36,046 bases of DNA, from positions 1 to 36,046 of the IMG/VR virus record IMGVR_UViG_3300027710_000072; one strand, given 5' to 3'. The stretch comes from a virus. Made by a program: the position numbers and the translations under genes. The notes under the pieces are model-generated. The model was given only the letters and a program-made list of their open reading frames with translations. It did not search any database and was not told the origin of the DNA. This document shows, piece by piece, positions 6,016 to 13,456 of this stretch; positions within the stretch are counted from its first letter, which is position 1; each line of letters starts with the position of its first letter.

Positions 6016-7065
6016 ATGACAACAATGAAAGAGCAGTATGCTCAACTAAGTCCAAATCTGACCCCAAGCCTTTGGGATACGATTATTGAAGTTGCCACAC
6101 AGGGAGTAAATGAGAGTGCTTCAACTACACTTAGTGCAGTTGTTCCCCCAAGTGGTCGCTATGTTGCTCGCGCAAGTGGCGCAGATAGAAAGCCAAGAAA
6201 ACCTAAGATGAGTTCTTTACCAAGCATTGACGCTCTAGTTGGAGATGATGTTTATTTCCGACCTAATGGTTCTAAGTATGTTGCTCGTATGTGGGGAAGC
6301 CACCAAGATGTAATGGCTCTGCGTAATGCGAGAGAAGCAACTAAGCAAGCAGTTCTCACAGGTGAAGGTTCGCCTTTGTTCCCAATGTTTTATGGCGCAC
6401 CCGGCACAGGTAAAACTGCGTTGGTTGAAGCAACCTTCGGTGATGAAATGCGAACACTCGTTGGACACGGAGATATTGAAGTTTCCGATATGCTCGGTAA
6501 CTTTATCCAAACACCAAGTGGAACTTTTGATTGGATTGACGGAGATTTGATTTGGTGTATGGTCAATGGTTGGGTTTATTTCGTAGATGAAATTGGTCTG
6601 ATTGACCCAAAGGTTCTTTCAATTCTTTATGGTGCTATGGACGGACGCAGAGAAGTTGTTGTATCTGCGAATCCTGAACGCGGAGTTATCAAGGCTCACC
6701 CTGATTTCTTTGTGGTTAGTGCTACAAATCCAAACGCACCCGGAGTTCGTATCAGCGAAGCATTGAGTTCTCGTTTCACTCTCCAAGTTGAAATGACAAC
6801 TGATTGGAACTTGGCTAAGAAACTTGGCGTTCCTGCTATGTTGATTACTGCTTCACAAAATCTTTCACGCAAGCAACTTTCTAACGAAGTTTCTTGGTGT
6901 CCTCAAATGCGTGAGTTGCTTGCGTTCCGAGATATTTCAACAACTTTCGGAACAGAGTTCGCTATCTCTAACTTGATTGCGAGCGCACCTGAAAATGACA
7001 GAGCAACTGTCGCAGATGTTCTCTCTCGCTCCTTCGGGGCAGAGTGTAAGACAGCCAAAATCTAG
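6016..7065 (+). CDS. MoxR/CobS-type AAA+ ATPase
   Basis: The 349-residue protein has Walker A GAPGTGKT (127-134), Walker B with the catalytic pair DE (WVYFVDE, 186-192), sensor-1 asparagine in SATNPN (N238) and an arginine-finger candidate (SSRF, R253). MoxR-type AAA+ proteins form hexamers that remodel target proteins or metal centres with a VWA-domain partner, and such a partner is encoded next (7239). The first 60 residues are low in similarity to anything I know. The ATPase core looks intact. Confidence 0.9.
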   Translation: MTTMKEQYAQLSPNLTPSLWDTIIEVATQGVNESASTTLSAVVPPSGRYVARASGADRKPRKPKMSSLPSIDALVGDDVYFRPNGSKYVARMWGSHQDVMALRNAREATKQAVLTGEGSPLFPMFYGAPGTGKTALVEATFGDEMRTLVGHGDIEVSDMLGNFIQTPSGTFDWIDGDLIWCMVNGWVYFVDEIGLIDPKVLSILYGAMDGRREVVVSANPERGVIKAHPDFFVVSATNPNAPGVRISEALSSRFTLQVEMTTDWNLAKKLGVPAMLITASQNLSRKQLSNEVSWCPQMRELLAFRDISTTFGTEFAISNLIASAPENDRATVADVLSRSFGAECKTAKI

Positions 7066-7097
7066 CCCTTCCCTGTCGCTAGGTTTTGGTTCGGGTA

Positions 7098-7140
7098 GGG
7101 GTTGAGTGAGCCTTCTTGGGTGCGCTCGCTCCCCCTATCC
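7098..7140 (+). terminator. Long hairpin after the ATPase gene
   Basis: GGGTAGGGG pairs with CCCCCTATCC around an inner GAGTGAGC/GCTCGCTC-type stem. There is no good U run, so termination is plausible but not certain. Confidence 0.5.
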
Positions 7141-7165
7141 ACCCCCAACACGCCAAAGACAGGAT

Positions 7166-7194
7166 TTGACAAAAGGAAAACAAAAGAGGATACT
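7166..7194 (+). promoter_or_regulatory. Promoter of the VWA gene
   Basis: TTGACA at 7166-7171, 17 bp, GATACT at 7189-7194. Predicted +1 is about 7201, the start of a 7-bp hairpin (TATCAGG 7200-7206, CCTGATA 7214-7220). Confidence 0.65.
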
Positions 7195-7199
7195 AGGGT

Positions 7200-7220
7200 T
7201 ATCAGGTCGGAAGCCTGATA
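7200..7220 (+). promoter_or_regulatory. 5'-terminal mRNA hairpin
   Basis: A perfect 7-bp stem with a 7-nt loop, beginning at the predicted +1 of the VWA transcript and ending about 20 nt before the ATG. Confidence 0.55.
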
Positions 7221-7238
7221 CTAACGAAGGGGAAAGAA

Positions 7239-9026
7239 ATGGCTCATCTAAAGTTTGACGATACACGAACAGCGCACACGCCTGTCGAGTGGTTATCAGT
7301 AGGACGCGATATTGGAACGCTTGCTAACAAGTGGTCTAATCGCGGAGATTTAGTTGCTTATGTTGGCGCAGGTGCAGGTGGTATCGCTCCTGCTTGCTAC
7401 AACCCAACACTTTCAGAAGTTGAAGTAAATGTTGAAATCGCATTTGGAAAAGGTATTACACCTGAACAAATTGGCGACCTAACTAATCGTTCAACTCATT
7501 ACGAATATCCAAAGGCGATTGGTGCGATTATGCACGAAGCCTTCCACGCTCGCTTCTCTAGTTGGTCTATGCCAAAGGCGTATAGCGAACTAAAGCCTGA
7601 CGAATACCAAGCACTTGTATTGCTAGAGGAAAGTCGCATTGAGTATCGCGGTCTAACTGCTATGCCAACTGCTCGTCCTTTCCTTCGTGCTTGCGCTATG
7701 GAAATTGTTATTGGAGATGTAAAAGAAGGTGCGGAAAAGACAAGCACAACTCAATCACTTACTAATCTTGTTGGTCTTGTTCATAGTCGCATTGACGCAG
7801 GTATTCTTGACGCAGATGAAGTTTCTCTAATTACAGAAATGATTGAGAAGGAACTTGGTCTTGAAGTTGTTGAGAAGTTGCGCTCGCTTGCTCGTCAAGC
7901 ACAACTCCACACTAACGATACTGACCTTACAGATATTTACCCTATCGCTATTGAGTGGGCGAAAATTGTTCGTGAGTTAGCGAAAGAGCGCGGAGATGAA
8001 GGAACTCCCGAAGGTGGTATGGGTTTCCCTATCCCTATGGAAATGTTAGAGGAAATACTTGACGCACTAAAAGAAGGTGCTTCAACAGTAGAAGTAAATA
8101 ACTTTGACGAACTCTCTGACGCAGAGCAATCAGATGATTGGAAAGAGCAAGCACAATCAAAGGCTAAGGAAAGTCAGGAACGCTTAGAGAATAAAGAAAT
8201 CTCAACAGAGATTTTCTCAAAGTCGTCAGGGCCGGGCAAGAGCAGAACTGATAGTAAGTTGTTAGAAACTCGCAACCCAACAGGTGCGGAGCGTTCTGCG
8301 TCAGTTCTTATTGGTCGCTGGTTAGAGAAGGCTAAGTATCGTGAGCGAGATATTATTGAAAGAACTAGCGAAGTGCCACCCGGACGCTTACGCACTCGCG
8401 CAATCGTTCAACGCGAAGCACAACGCTCTCGCGGTATCTATACAAAGGTAGAGCCTTTCCGAAAGAAAGTTCGCAAGCACACAGACGACCCAACTCTCAA
8501 AGTTGGAATTATGGTTGATATTAGTGGCTCAATGGGAAGTGCTATGAACCCAATGGCTACAACTGCGTGGGTTATGTCGTCAGCAGTAAATCGTATTCAA
8601 GGTGAGTGCGCTATGGTCTATTTCGGTAATGATGTTTTCCCTGTTCTAAAGTCAGGACAAAAGTTAGAACAAGTAAATGTTTATTCAGCAGAGGACGGAA
8701 CTGAAAAGTTTGAGCGAGCATACAAAGCACTAGAAGGTTCTCTCAACTTACTCAATGGAAGCGGAGCGAAGTTGCTCGTAATCGTTTCTGATGGTTGCTA
8801 TTCAGGCAACGAACCTGCCAATGTTCGTAGGGCTATGGCTCAATGCGAGAAGGCTGGCGTTGCGGTTGTATGGCTACCATTTAGCACTTCACACAGAGCC
8901 AATGATTTGGGTGGTGGATACGCTAAAGTTATTGACGACATTACTAATCCTGCGGAAGCAAGTGAAGTAATTGGCAAGGCGTGTGCAGACGCGCTAACTA
9001 AAGTTGGACAGAGGGCGGTTGCCTAA
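7239..9026 (+). CDS. HExxH metallopeptidase-like plus VWA-domain protein
   Basis: The 595-residue protein has an N-terminal region with HEAFH (99-103), an HExxH zinc motif, followed by LLEESRIEYR (128-137), whose glutamates could be the third ligand. An acidic linker (about 250-330) and a basic segment lead to a C-terminal von Willebrand A domain with a full MIDAS: DISGS (427-431) and SDG (517-519). CobT-like VWA partners of MoxR ATPases have a related layout. With the ATPase at 6016 it probably forms a chaperone-type pair. It has its own promoter and ribosome site (GGGGAAAG). Whether the HExxH is catalytic is not known. Confidence 0.88.
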   Translation: MAHLKFDDTRTAHTPVEWLSVGRDIGTLANKWSNRGDLVAYVGAGAGGIAPACYNPTLSEVEVNVEIAFGKGITPEQIGDLTNRSTHYEYPKAIGAIMHEAFHARFSSWSMPKAYSELKPDEYQALVLLEESRIEYRGLTAMPTARPFLRACAMEIVIGDVKEGAEKTSTTQSLTNLVGLVHSRIDAGILDADEVSLITEMIEKELGLEVVEKLRSLARQAQLHTNDTDLTDIYPIAIEWAKIVRELAKERGDEGTPEGGMGFPIPMEMLEEILDALKEGASTVEVNNFDELSDAEQSDDWKEQAQSKAKESQERLENKEISTEIFSKSSGPGKSRTDSKLLETRNPTGAERSASVLIGRWLEKAKYRERDIIERTSEVPPGRLRTRAIVQREAQRSRGIYTKVEPFRKKVRKHTDDPTLKVGIMVDISGSMGSAMNPMATTAWVMSSAVNRIQGECAMVYFGNDVFPVLKSGQKLEQVNVYSAEDGTEKFERAYKALEGSLNLLNGSGAKLLVIVSDGCYSGNEPANVRRAMAQCEKAGVAVVWLPFSTSHRANDLGGGYAKVIDDITNPAEASEVIGKACADALTKVGQRAVA

Positions 9027-9039
9027 TGTTCTAAAAGAA

Positions 9040-9109
9040 GTGTTGGTTCGTGTGGTGCGTCCTTCCAACGCAAGTCAGTTCCACCACAACTGAACCTGCG
9101 AACCAACAC
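9040..9109 (+). ncRNA. Structured RNA candidate, 11-bp closing stem
   Basis: GTGTTGGTTCG (9040-9050) is perfectly complementary to CGAACCAACAC (9099-9109). Inside, TGTGGTG (9051-9057) pairs with CACCACA (9082-9088), which is also the loop of a CAGTT/AACTG hairpin (9076-9080, 9088-9092), so a pseudoknot is possible; TGCGT/ACGCA (9056-9060, 9068-9072) is another small stem. It lies 13 bp after the VWA stop and just before a strong terminator. It could be a processed 3'-UTR sRNA. Confidence 0.55.
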
Positions 9110-9161
9110 CCTAAGTAGGTGAAGCCCCCTTACCCCCTTTGTGGGGCTTCACTTACTACTT
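9110..9161 (+). terminator. Strong terminator hairpin
   Basis: AGTAGGTGAAGCCCC pairs with GGGGCTTCACTTACT over about 15 bp with one G-T, with an alternative CTAAGTA/TACTTAG register. It closes the VWA/RNA unit. Confidence 0.75.
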
Positions 9162-9162
9162 A

Positions 9163-9177
9163 GTAAAAAGTAAAAAC
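9163..9177 (+). repeat. R1 repeat copy, forward
   Basis: GTAAAAAGTAAAAAC, directly after the terminator and 19 nt before the GTG at 9197. Confidence 0.8.
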
Positions 9178-9196
9178 CAATGACGAAAGGATAGAA

Positions 9197-9637
9197 GTGA
9201 AAACAATAAATGAATTACTTGAAGGTGCGGAAGTTGTTTGGGCTTCTATGTTTTCAGGAGTTGCTCCCGATTTAGAGAAACAAGACGACAGCCTTTGGTA
9301 TGAAGGTGATGGATTTATTTGCAAAGTTTCTTACAAAGGGTTTGAGGTAGATGTTTATGCAGATGGAGAAGTTCGTGTAATCCACGAACCAACAGAAACA
9401 ATACTTAGAACTGCGTCAGATTTTTATGGCTTGGGTATAAATTGTGATGAGGACTTACGCCTTGCTAATGGCGAGAACGCCTTGAATTGGGATAACAATA
9501 ATTGGTTTGACCTTTACTGTCGGGGCGAGCATTTAGATTGGGTATGCGACAGCATTTCAGAGGCTCTCCAAAACGCGAGTTCCTATGTGAAGGAACAGTA
9601 TGAAAATGAAAAGATGTTGCTACTTGACTTTGCGTAA
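9197..9637 (+). CDS. 146-residue hypothetical protein
   Basis: GTG 9197 follows GAAAGGATAGAA. The acidic, aromatic-rich product has a beta-rich middle (GFICKVSYKGFEVDVYADGEVRVI) and a helical C-terminus. No family is recognised and no clear promoter precedes it; R1 at 9163 is the only recognisable element between it and the upstream terminator. Its last codons carry the next -35 box. Confidence 0.75.
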   Translation: MKTINELLEGAEVVWASMFSGVAPDLEKQDDSLWYEGDGFICKVSYKGFEVDVYADGEVRVIHEPTETILRTASDFYGLGINCDEDLRLANGENALNWDNNNWFDLYCRGEHLDWVCDSISEALQNASSYVKEQYENEKMLLLDFA

Positions 9638-9652
9638 GTGAAGTGAGACAAT
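9624..9652 (+). promoter_or_regulatory. Sigma70-type promoter
   Basis: TTGACT at 9624-9629, 17 bp, GACAAT at 9647-9652, followed by the inverted repeat TAGTTCT/AGAACTA (9652-9658, 9665-9671). Confidence 0.6.
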
Positions 9653-9684
9653 AGTTCTCAACCAAGAACTAAAGAAAGGGAAAA

Positions 9685-10212
9685 ATGCACACTTGTCAGA
9701 TTATGTTGATTGAGGCAGATAGCGCACAGGACGCTATTGACTACGCCAAAACAACTATTACTTATTCAGAAACTCCATACCCTGCGTGGTCAGATTGGCA
9801 CGGGGGTCTTGACGACGGGCTTGCTGGTCGCTGGTCAGGGTTGTTTGAAGGCTGGGAAGAGAACAGAGATGTTCTTGCATACACAGAGAACCCCGTTCTT
9901 GCAAACGACATTATCAAAGACTTTGCTAGTTATCGTAAAAAAGAAATGTTGCGATACCTAGAACAAATAAAAACAGAAGGTTTCAACTTAGAACAACTTG
10001 TTGAGGACTACAACCCAAACAAGTTCAACTATGGCTCAACTATGGACGCTTGGTCTTTACTGCGGTTAGGACGACTTCTCTCTAATGATTGGTGTTCTGA
10101 TACAGGTGTTTATGACCTAAAGGAACACTCGGCAAACCTAGAGTTCTTTTGGGAACGAGTGGAGAAAGACCCGACACGCCAATATCTAGTGCCGATTGAC
10201 TTCCACTTTTAA
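9685..10212 (+). CDS. 175-residue hypothetical phage protein
   Basis: ATG 9685 follows AAAGGGAAAA. The N-terminus (CQIMLIEADSAQDAIDYAK) resembles a short beta-alpha unit, followed by PAWSDWHGGLDDGLAGRWSG, a tryptophan/glycine-rich block I associate with conserved phage proteins of unknown function. The helical C-terminus ends in PIDFHF. Transcribed from 9624. Confidence 0.75.
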   Translation: MHTCQIMLIEADSAQDAIDYAKTTITYSETPYPAWSDWHGGLDDGLAGRWSGLFEGWEENRDVLAYTENPVLANDIIKDFASYRKKEMLRYLEQIKTEGFNLEQLVEDYNPNKFNYGSTMDAWSLLRLGRLLSNDWCSDTGVYDLKEHSANLEFFWERVEKDPTRQYLVPIDFHF

Positions 10213-10224
10213 TTTTGTTATTAT
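10196..10224 (+). promoter_or_regulatory. Sigma70-type promoter
   Basis: TTGACT at 10196-10201 (overlapping the previous stop region), 17 bp, TATTAT at 10219-10224. Confidence 0.72.
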
Positions 10225-10251
10225 TAGCCAACCAACTAGAAAGGGAAACAA

Positions 10252-10491
10252 ATGCAAACAGAGTTCGGAAAGGTAGTAGAGGAAACAACTTACATAGTTG
10301 AAACCCCTACTTGCACAATGTGTGGCAAGGGTGGAACAGTTGAAGTTCCTATGAAGGGATTTCTTATTCGCCAACTAGGCGGTGCTATTCAAGACGCTTA
10401 CCCTGAAATGGATAAGGCGTTGCGTGAGCAAATGATTACAGGCACGCACCCAAGTTGTTGGGAAGTTATGACGGGCGGGTGGCAAGAGTGA
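10252..10491 (+). CDS. 79-residue CxxC protein
   Basis: ATG 10252 follows AGAAAGGGAAACAA. The product has TCTMCGKGG near the N-terminus and a third cysteine in HPSCWEV, a partial zinc-knuckle. It overlaps the next gene as GTGA. A sequence close to reversed R2 (AAGTTGTTGGGAAGT) occurs inside the coding region near 10453. The function is unknown. Confidence 0.75.
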   Translation: MQTEFGKVVEETTYIVETPTCTMCGKGGTVEVPMKGFLIRQLGGAIQDAYPEMDKALREQMITGTHPSCWEVMTGGWQE

Positions 10492-10628
10492 ATATCTGTC
10501 GCAAGTGTGGCTGGGAAGTAAAGCAAGATTTTGGTTTGTGGGTAGATACATACAACGGCTCGATTTGTGATTGGCGTGGAGATGTTCCACTACCGCACGA
10601 ACCTAACCGACAACTGGCGAACGCCTAA
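10488..10628 (+). CDS. 46-residue zinc-ribbon micro-protein
   Basis: GTG 10488 lies in a GTGA overlap with the preceding stop. The product starts MNICRKCGWEVKQD and has a later cysteine in GSICDWRGD (C-x2-C plus C), like short actinophage zinc ribbons. Translationally coupled. The function is unknown. Confidence 0.65.
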   Translation: MNICRKCGWEVKQDFGLWVDTYNGSICDWRGDVPLPHEPNRQLANA

Positions 10629-10637
10629 CCGAGAAAG

Positions 10638-10652
10638 GTAAAAAGTAAAAAC
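10638..10652 (+). repeat. R1 repeat between ribosome site and start codon
   Basis: GTAAAAAGTAAAAAC lies between GAGAAAGG and the ATG at 10654. Confidence 0.8.
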
Positions 10653-10653
10653 T

Positions 10654-10899
10654 ATGCAAGTGAAAAAACTAATAGAACAACTAACGGCATACGACCCTGA
10701 AACCGAGTTGCTTGTTGCATACTGGGATAAAGAGTGTGTCGAGGGATACGCAGACGGCTTGACCTTGACAGACGAACAATGGGGGCAAGTCTGCGACAAG
10801 TATGAAGACGGCGAGTGGTATTTCCAAAGTTCTGCTGCCGAAGACTTCGTTGATTTAGCGAACGAGGTATTAGCAGAAACGGCAAGCCCTAATGACTAA
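10654..10899 (+). CDS. 81-residue acidic protein, paralogue of 1670 and 2239
   Basis: The product (VKKLIEQLTAYDPETELLVA, then TDEQWGQV) follows the same D-P-E-x-E-L-L-V and TDEQW layout as the genes at 1670 and 2239. This version has the clearest family look: short N-terminal helix, beta strand, TDEQW turn, helix. R1 sits between the ribosome site and the ATG. The stop overlaps the next start. Confidence 0.78.
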   Translation: MQVKKLIEQLTAYDPETELLVAYWDKECVEGYADGLTLTDEQWGQVCDKYEDGEWYFQSSAAEDFVDLANEVLAETASPND

Positions 10900-11053
10900 C
10901 CGCTGGAAAATAACTTTCGTGTCGCACTTCGGAACAGAGGTGAGTTCCGAAACGCAACGGGGTGCTGAAGCACAAGCCCGAGAGTGGTTGGAGAACGAAT
11001 ACGGACACGACCTCTCACGCTCAACCGAGATAGAAGTGGAGAAACTGGATTGA
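10892..11053 (+). CDS. 53-residue hypothetical protein
   Basis: ATG 10892 lies inside the last codons of the previous gene (AATGACTAA). The product (MTNRWKITFVSHFGTEVSS, then AEAQAREWLENEYG) looks like a beta-alpha-beta micro-domain. It ends TTGA, overlapping the next gene. No family is recognised. Confidence 0.68.
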   Translation: MTNRWKITFVSHFGTEVSSETQRGAEAQAREWLENEYGHDLSRSTEIEVEKLD

Positions 11054-11265
11054 AAGTAAAAAGTAAAAAGTGGATAGTGCGTGGATACTTCTCTGAAGAT
11101 GAAACCGCAACAAATGCTTATTACGAAGTAGAAGCAGAAACCGAAGCCGAAGCCGAGCGCATTGGAGAAGCAAGGGCTAGGGCTGACTTCCCTTATGACC
11201 TAATCAAAGGGGCTGGGTTCGTAGCAGAGCCATACAGCGAAGCCCGTGCGTGGGGAAAGGTGTGA
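11050..11265 (+). CDS. 71-residue hypothetical protein beginning in R1
   Basis: TTG 11050 in a TTGA overlap is the likely start; an upstream frame opening at 10984 is covered by the previous gene. Codons 3-7 (VKSKK) are encoded by an R1 copy. The body (NAYYEVEAETEAEAERIGEA) is a beta strand then an acidic helix, like the previous gene. The function is unknown. Confidence 0.65.
   Translation: MKVKSKKWIVRGYFSEDETATNAYYEVEAETEAEAERIGEARARADFPYDLIKGAGFVAEPYSEARAWGKV
11056..11070 (+). repeat. R1 repeat inside a coding start
   Basis: GTAAAAAGTAAAAAG read as V-K-S-K-K, codons 3-7 of the gene at 11050. Confidence 0.75.
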
Positions 11266-11333
11266 GCCAAATCACAAAAGATTTTTTGGCGACACGCTCA
11301 TTTGGATTTGCTTATCGCTTGGCAAAAGGGTAA
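11262..11333 (+). CDS. Possible 23-residue micro-protein
   Basis: GTG 11262 overlaps the preceding stop (GTGTGA). The product is MSQITKDFLATRSFGFAYRL plus three residues. The overlap is typical of this genome, but the peptide is very short and may be only a coupling leader. The following 11334-11400 holds no convincing gene. Confidence 0.3.
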   Translation: MSQITKDFLATRSFGFAYRLAKG

Positions 11334-11400
11334 AGTTCTCTTTGTTAGGTCGGATACCTAATGAACGACAAATACAAAACGACGAAGGGAATTGGGCACT

Positions 11401-11787
11401 ATGCCTAGAACCAAAGTTGAAACAGAAGTAACAACAAAGGTTGTTACCTCTATCAGCACCACACAGGTTGCGCTAGACGCAACCAACGCAAGCACCTTGT
11501 TGGTGGAACTTTCTAATACGAAAGACGCTATCAAGGCAAATCAAGACAAGGAGAAGGCTCTCAAGGCTGAACTCTATGCGCTACTCGGCTACACACTTGT
11601 TGCAGACGAGTGGGTAGGAACTGCGGAAGCAGGAACTATCGGCGGTAATGTTGTTGTTCGTGTAGCAACAGTAAATGCCACAAAACTTGATAAGGAAAAC
11701 CTTTTCAAGGCACACCCAACAGTTGAAGCCCTACTCAAGGACTTCACAATTCCAGCCCCTTACAAGGCTCTCAAGACAGGCAAGTAA
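11401..11787 (+). CDS. 128-residue coiled-coil-type protein
   Basis: ATG 11401 follows GAAGGGAATT. After a Thr/Val-rich N-terminus comes a helical segment (ELSNTKDAIKANQDKEKALK) likely to form a coiled coil, then a beta segment and a C-terminal LLKDFTIPAPYKALKTGK. This layout (helix, then a KxxPYKxLK end) resembles phage proteins of unknown function. It is closed by the terminator at 11793. Confidence 0.75.
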   Translation: MPRTKVETEVTTKVVTSISTTQVALDATNASTLLVELSNTKDAIKANQDKEKALKAELYALLGYTLVADEWVGTAEAGTIGGNVVVRVATVNATKLDKENLFKAHPTVEALLKDFTIPAPYKALKTGK

Positions 11788-11792
11788 TTGCG

Positions 11793-11826
11793 AGGAAGCC
11801 CCTCACCCGAAAGGGTGGGGGGTTTC
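11793..11826 (+). terminator. Intrinsic terminator
   Basis: GCCCCTCACCC pairs with GGGTGGGGGG around GAAA, followed by TTTCTTAC. Confidence 0.8.
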
Positions 11827-11842
11827 TTACAAAACAGGGATA

Positions 11843-11857
11843 GTAAAAAGTAAAAAC
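11843..11857 (+). repeat. R1 repeat copy, forward
   Basis: GTAAAAAGTAAAAAC between a terminator and the promoter at 11885. Confidence 0.8.
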
Positions 11858-11884
11858 ACAAACGACACGCAGGGGAGAGATAAG

Positions 11885-11913
11885 TTGCAAAACCAAAAAC
11901 TATTTGATAAGGT
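11885..11913 (+). promoter_or_regulatory. Promoter for a probably leaderless gene
   Basis: TTGCAA at 11885-11890, 17 bp, TAAGGT at 11908-11913. Predicted +1 is 11920, the A of the ATG. Confidence 0.5.
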
Positions 11914-11919
11914 TGCACT

Positions 11920-12372
11920 ATGACCAACAAAAAGAAATACACACACAACCCATTACGAAGCAAAGTAATTCACAGTTACGAACCTATCTCACAGAAAACT
12001 TCTGATGATGGTTACGAACTAATCATAGACAAAGACACACTTTGGTTGCCGACCTGCAAGACACAGGAGAAGGAACTCAAAGACTCTGACCTTGTTCGCC
12101 ACGAAGATTATGTTTATGCTCAAAGACTTATGGAGCATAGAGATTTGCGGACACGAATTATTATTGCGAAGTTAGAACACGGGGGCGACCTATCCCTAGA
12201 GGAAATGCGCCACTACGAGATGGCTTCACAATTAGAACAATGCGAGGAGTGCCTAGTCATAGACCTGACTTCACACCTAGACCTCTTGGACTTTATGCCA
12301 GTAGAGGAAGTTGTTTATAAGTCTAAGGAAGAAAACTCAGACGAAGACTCGGACGAGTGGGACGAAGAATAG
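11920..12372 (+). CDS. 150-residue protein with acidic tail
   Basis: The product starts with a basic segment (MTNKKKYTHNPLRSK) and ends in a nearly pure Asp/Glu tail (EENSDEDSDEWDEE). A CEEC pair lies in LEQCEECLVIDL. The bipolar charge suggests a DNA-mimic or a protein-binding role, but no family is recognised. Predicted leaderless. Confidence 0.72.
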   Translation: MTNKKKYTHNPLRSKVIHSYEPISQKTSDDGYELIIDKDTLWLPTCKTQEKELKDSDLVRHEDYVYAQRLMEHRDLRTRIIIAKLEHGGDLSLEEMRHYEMASQLEQCEECLVIDLTSHLDLLDFMPVEEVVYKSKEENSDEDSDEWDEE

Positions 12373-12374
12373 AC

Positions 12375-12403
12375 TTGACTTTGGGGAAAGATAGTTTTAT
12401 ACT
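12375..12403 (+). promoter_or_regulatory. Sigma70-type promoter
   Basis: TTGACT at 12375-12380, 17 bp, TATACT at 12398-12403, followed by TAGGGTAA as at 16629. Confidence 0.78.
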
Positions 12404-12427
12404 TAGGGTAAGAAAAGGGGGAAAGAA

Positions 12428-13396
12428 ATGAAGCCAGCACAAACGATAGAAATGCTTGGGGACTTCCAAGCAAAAATGACGCAACCTAATTTCAAGGAAG
12501 TTCTTCGCTACCAAATATCAAATATAGTGGAGAAGCAAGGTTGGAAAACAGACAAACTAAAAATTGCAAACGAGTCGGTAGAATACATAGCACACTACTC
12601 AAAAAATCTTATTCCATATTTAGTCAAAGATGAAATGACTAATCTAATTATCCACGCTTCTAAGATGTTGGATAAAGATGATGTTATTGACTTAGACTTA
12701 CTTCCGTCAAAAGAAGGCTTCGTTGAGTTTGAGAAGCCACTAGAAATCTATGATGTTCGCGGACACTTACTTCTAATTCATTACTTTGTGTGGATGTCGT
12801 ATGAAAATACATTAGTTATCTTAGCGTTCAACGACCAATACAAATGTCCCGATATGATTGCGGAACAAGCCAAATCCCTAAGCCCCGATAAAAAGTATTG
12901 GGACTTCTACTCAACTGCGGTTGGTCGCTGGGGTTATGTCGGACTTCTCAAAACAGATGTTGGCGACACCATTGGCGCAGAACAAATTGAATACCCTGAA
13001 TATGTAAAGCAGACTTATCTAGAAAATCACGGGGTAGAAATCGGAACTTCTACAAATGCTCTTAGACTTTTTCACACTTACTTGCTTCTTATGAGTCAAA
13101 GTATTGTTGCGGTATCTAAAGAGCGTGCGGAGAAGAAGGACGCAAAAAGATTAGAAAGAGCAAAACTTCCTAGCGAAATTACAGTAGTTCAATTTAGAAA
13201 AACTAAATACACAGGTTCGGGTTCTAGTAGTGGCAAAGAAATAGATTGGTCGCACAGGTGGCTAGTCGGCGGTCATTGGCGTTGGCAACCTTACAAGGAC
13301 AATACTAAGAAGCGGATTTGGATTGCTCCGTATGTGAAGGGGCCGGAGGACAAGCCTCTAGTAATGAAGGACAAAGTTTATGTCCTTGCAAAATAG
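12428..13396 (+). CDS. Conserved actinophage protein with SHRW-HWR-KGPEDKPL block
   Basis: ATG 12428 follows GGGGGAAAGAA. The 322-residue protein is helical for most of its length and ends with a distinctive block (274-311): WSHRWLVGGHWRWQPY, then WIAPYVKGPEDKPL. I recognise this C-terminus from many actinobacteriophage and actinobacterial plasmid proteins of unknown function. The His/Trp/Arg density suggests nucleic-acid or phosphate binding, unproven. Confidence 0.8.
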   Translation: MKPAQTIEMLGDFQAKMTQPNFKEVLRYQISNIVEKQGWKTDKLKIANESVEYIAHYSKNLIPYLVKDEMTNLIIHASKMLDKDDVIDLDLLPSKEGFVEFEKPLEIYDVRGHLLLIHYFVWMSYENTLVILAFNDQYKCPDMIAEQAKSLSPDKKYWDFYSTAVGRWGYVGLLKTDVGDTIGAEQIEYPEYVKQTYLENHGVEIGTSTNALRLFHTYLLLMSQSIVAVSKERAEKKDAKRLERAKLPSEITVVQFRKTKYTGSGSSSGKEIDWSHRWLVGGHWRWQPYKDNTKKRIWIAPYVKGPEDKPLVMKDKVYVLAK

Positions 13397-13399
13397 GAT

Positions 13400-13430
13400 T
13401 TGACTTTCCACTAGGGTAGTGGAATAATAA
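13400..13430 (+). promoter_or_regulatory. Promoter whose 19-bp spacer is a palindrome
   Basis: TTGACT at 13400-13405 and TAATAA at 13425-13430 flank a 19-bp spacer made entirely of TTCCACTA-GGG-TAGTGGAA. An overlong 19-bp spacer filled by a dyad is the layout of MerR-type activated promoters. Confidence 0.65.
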
Positions 13431-13456
13431 GTCAAAGAAAGAAAGGGAGAAATAAA

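Noticed and set aside
11246-11431. 61-residue ORF
   Set aside because: It overlaps the ends of two better-supported genes, has no ribosome site and no family features.
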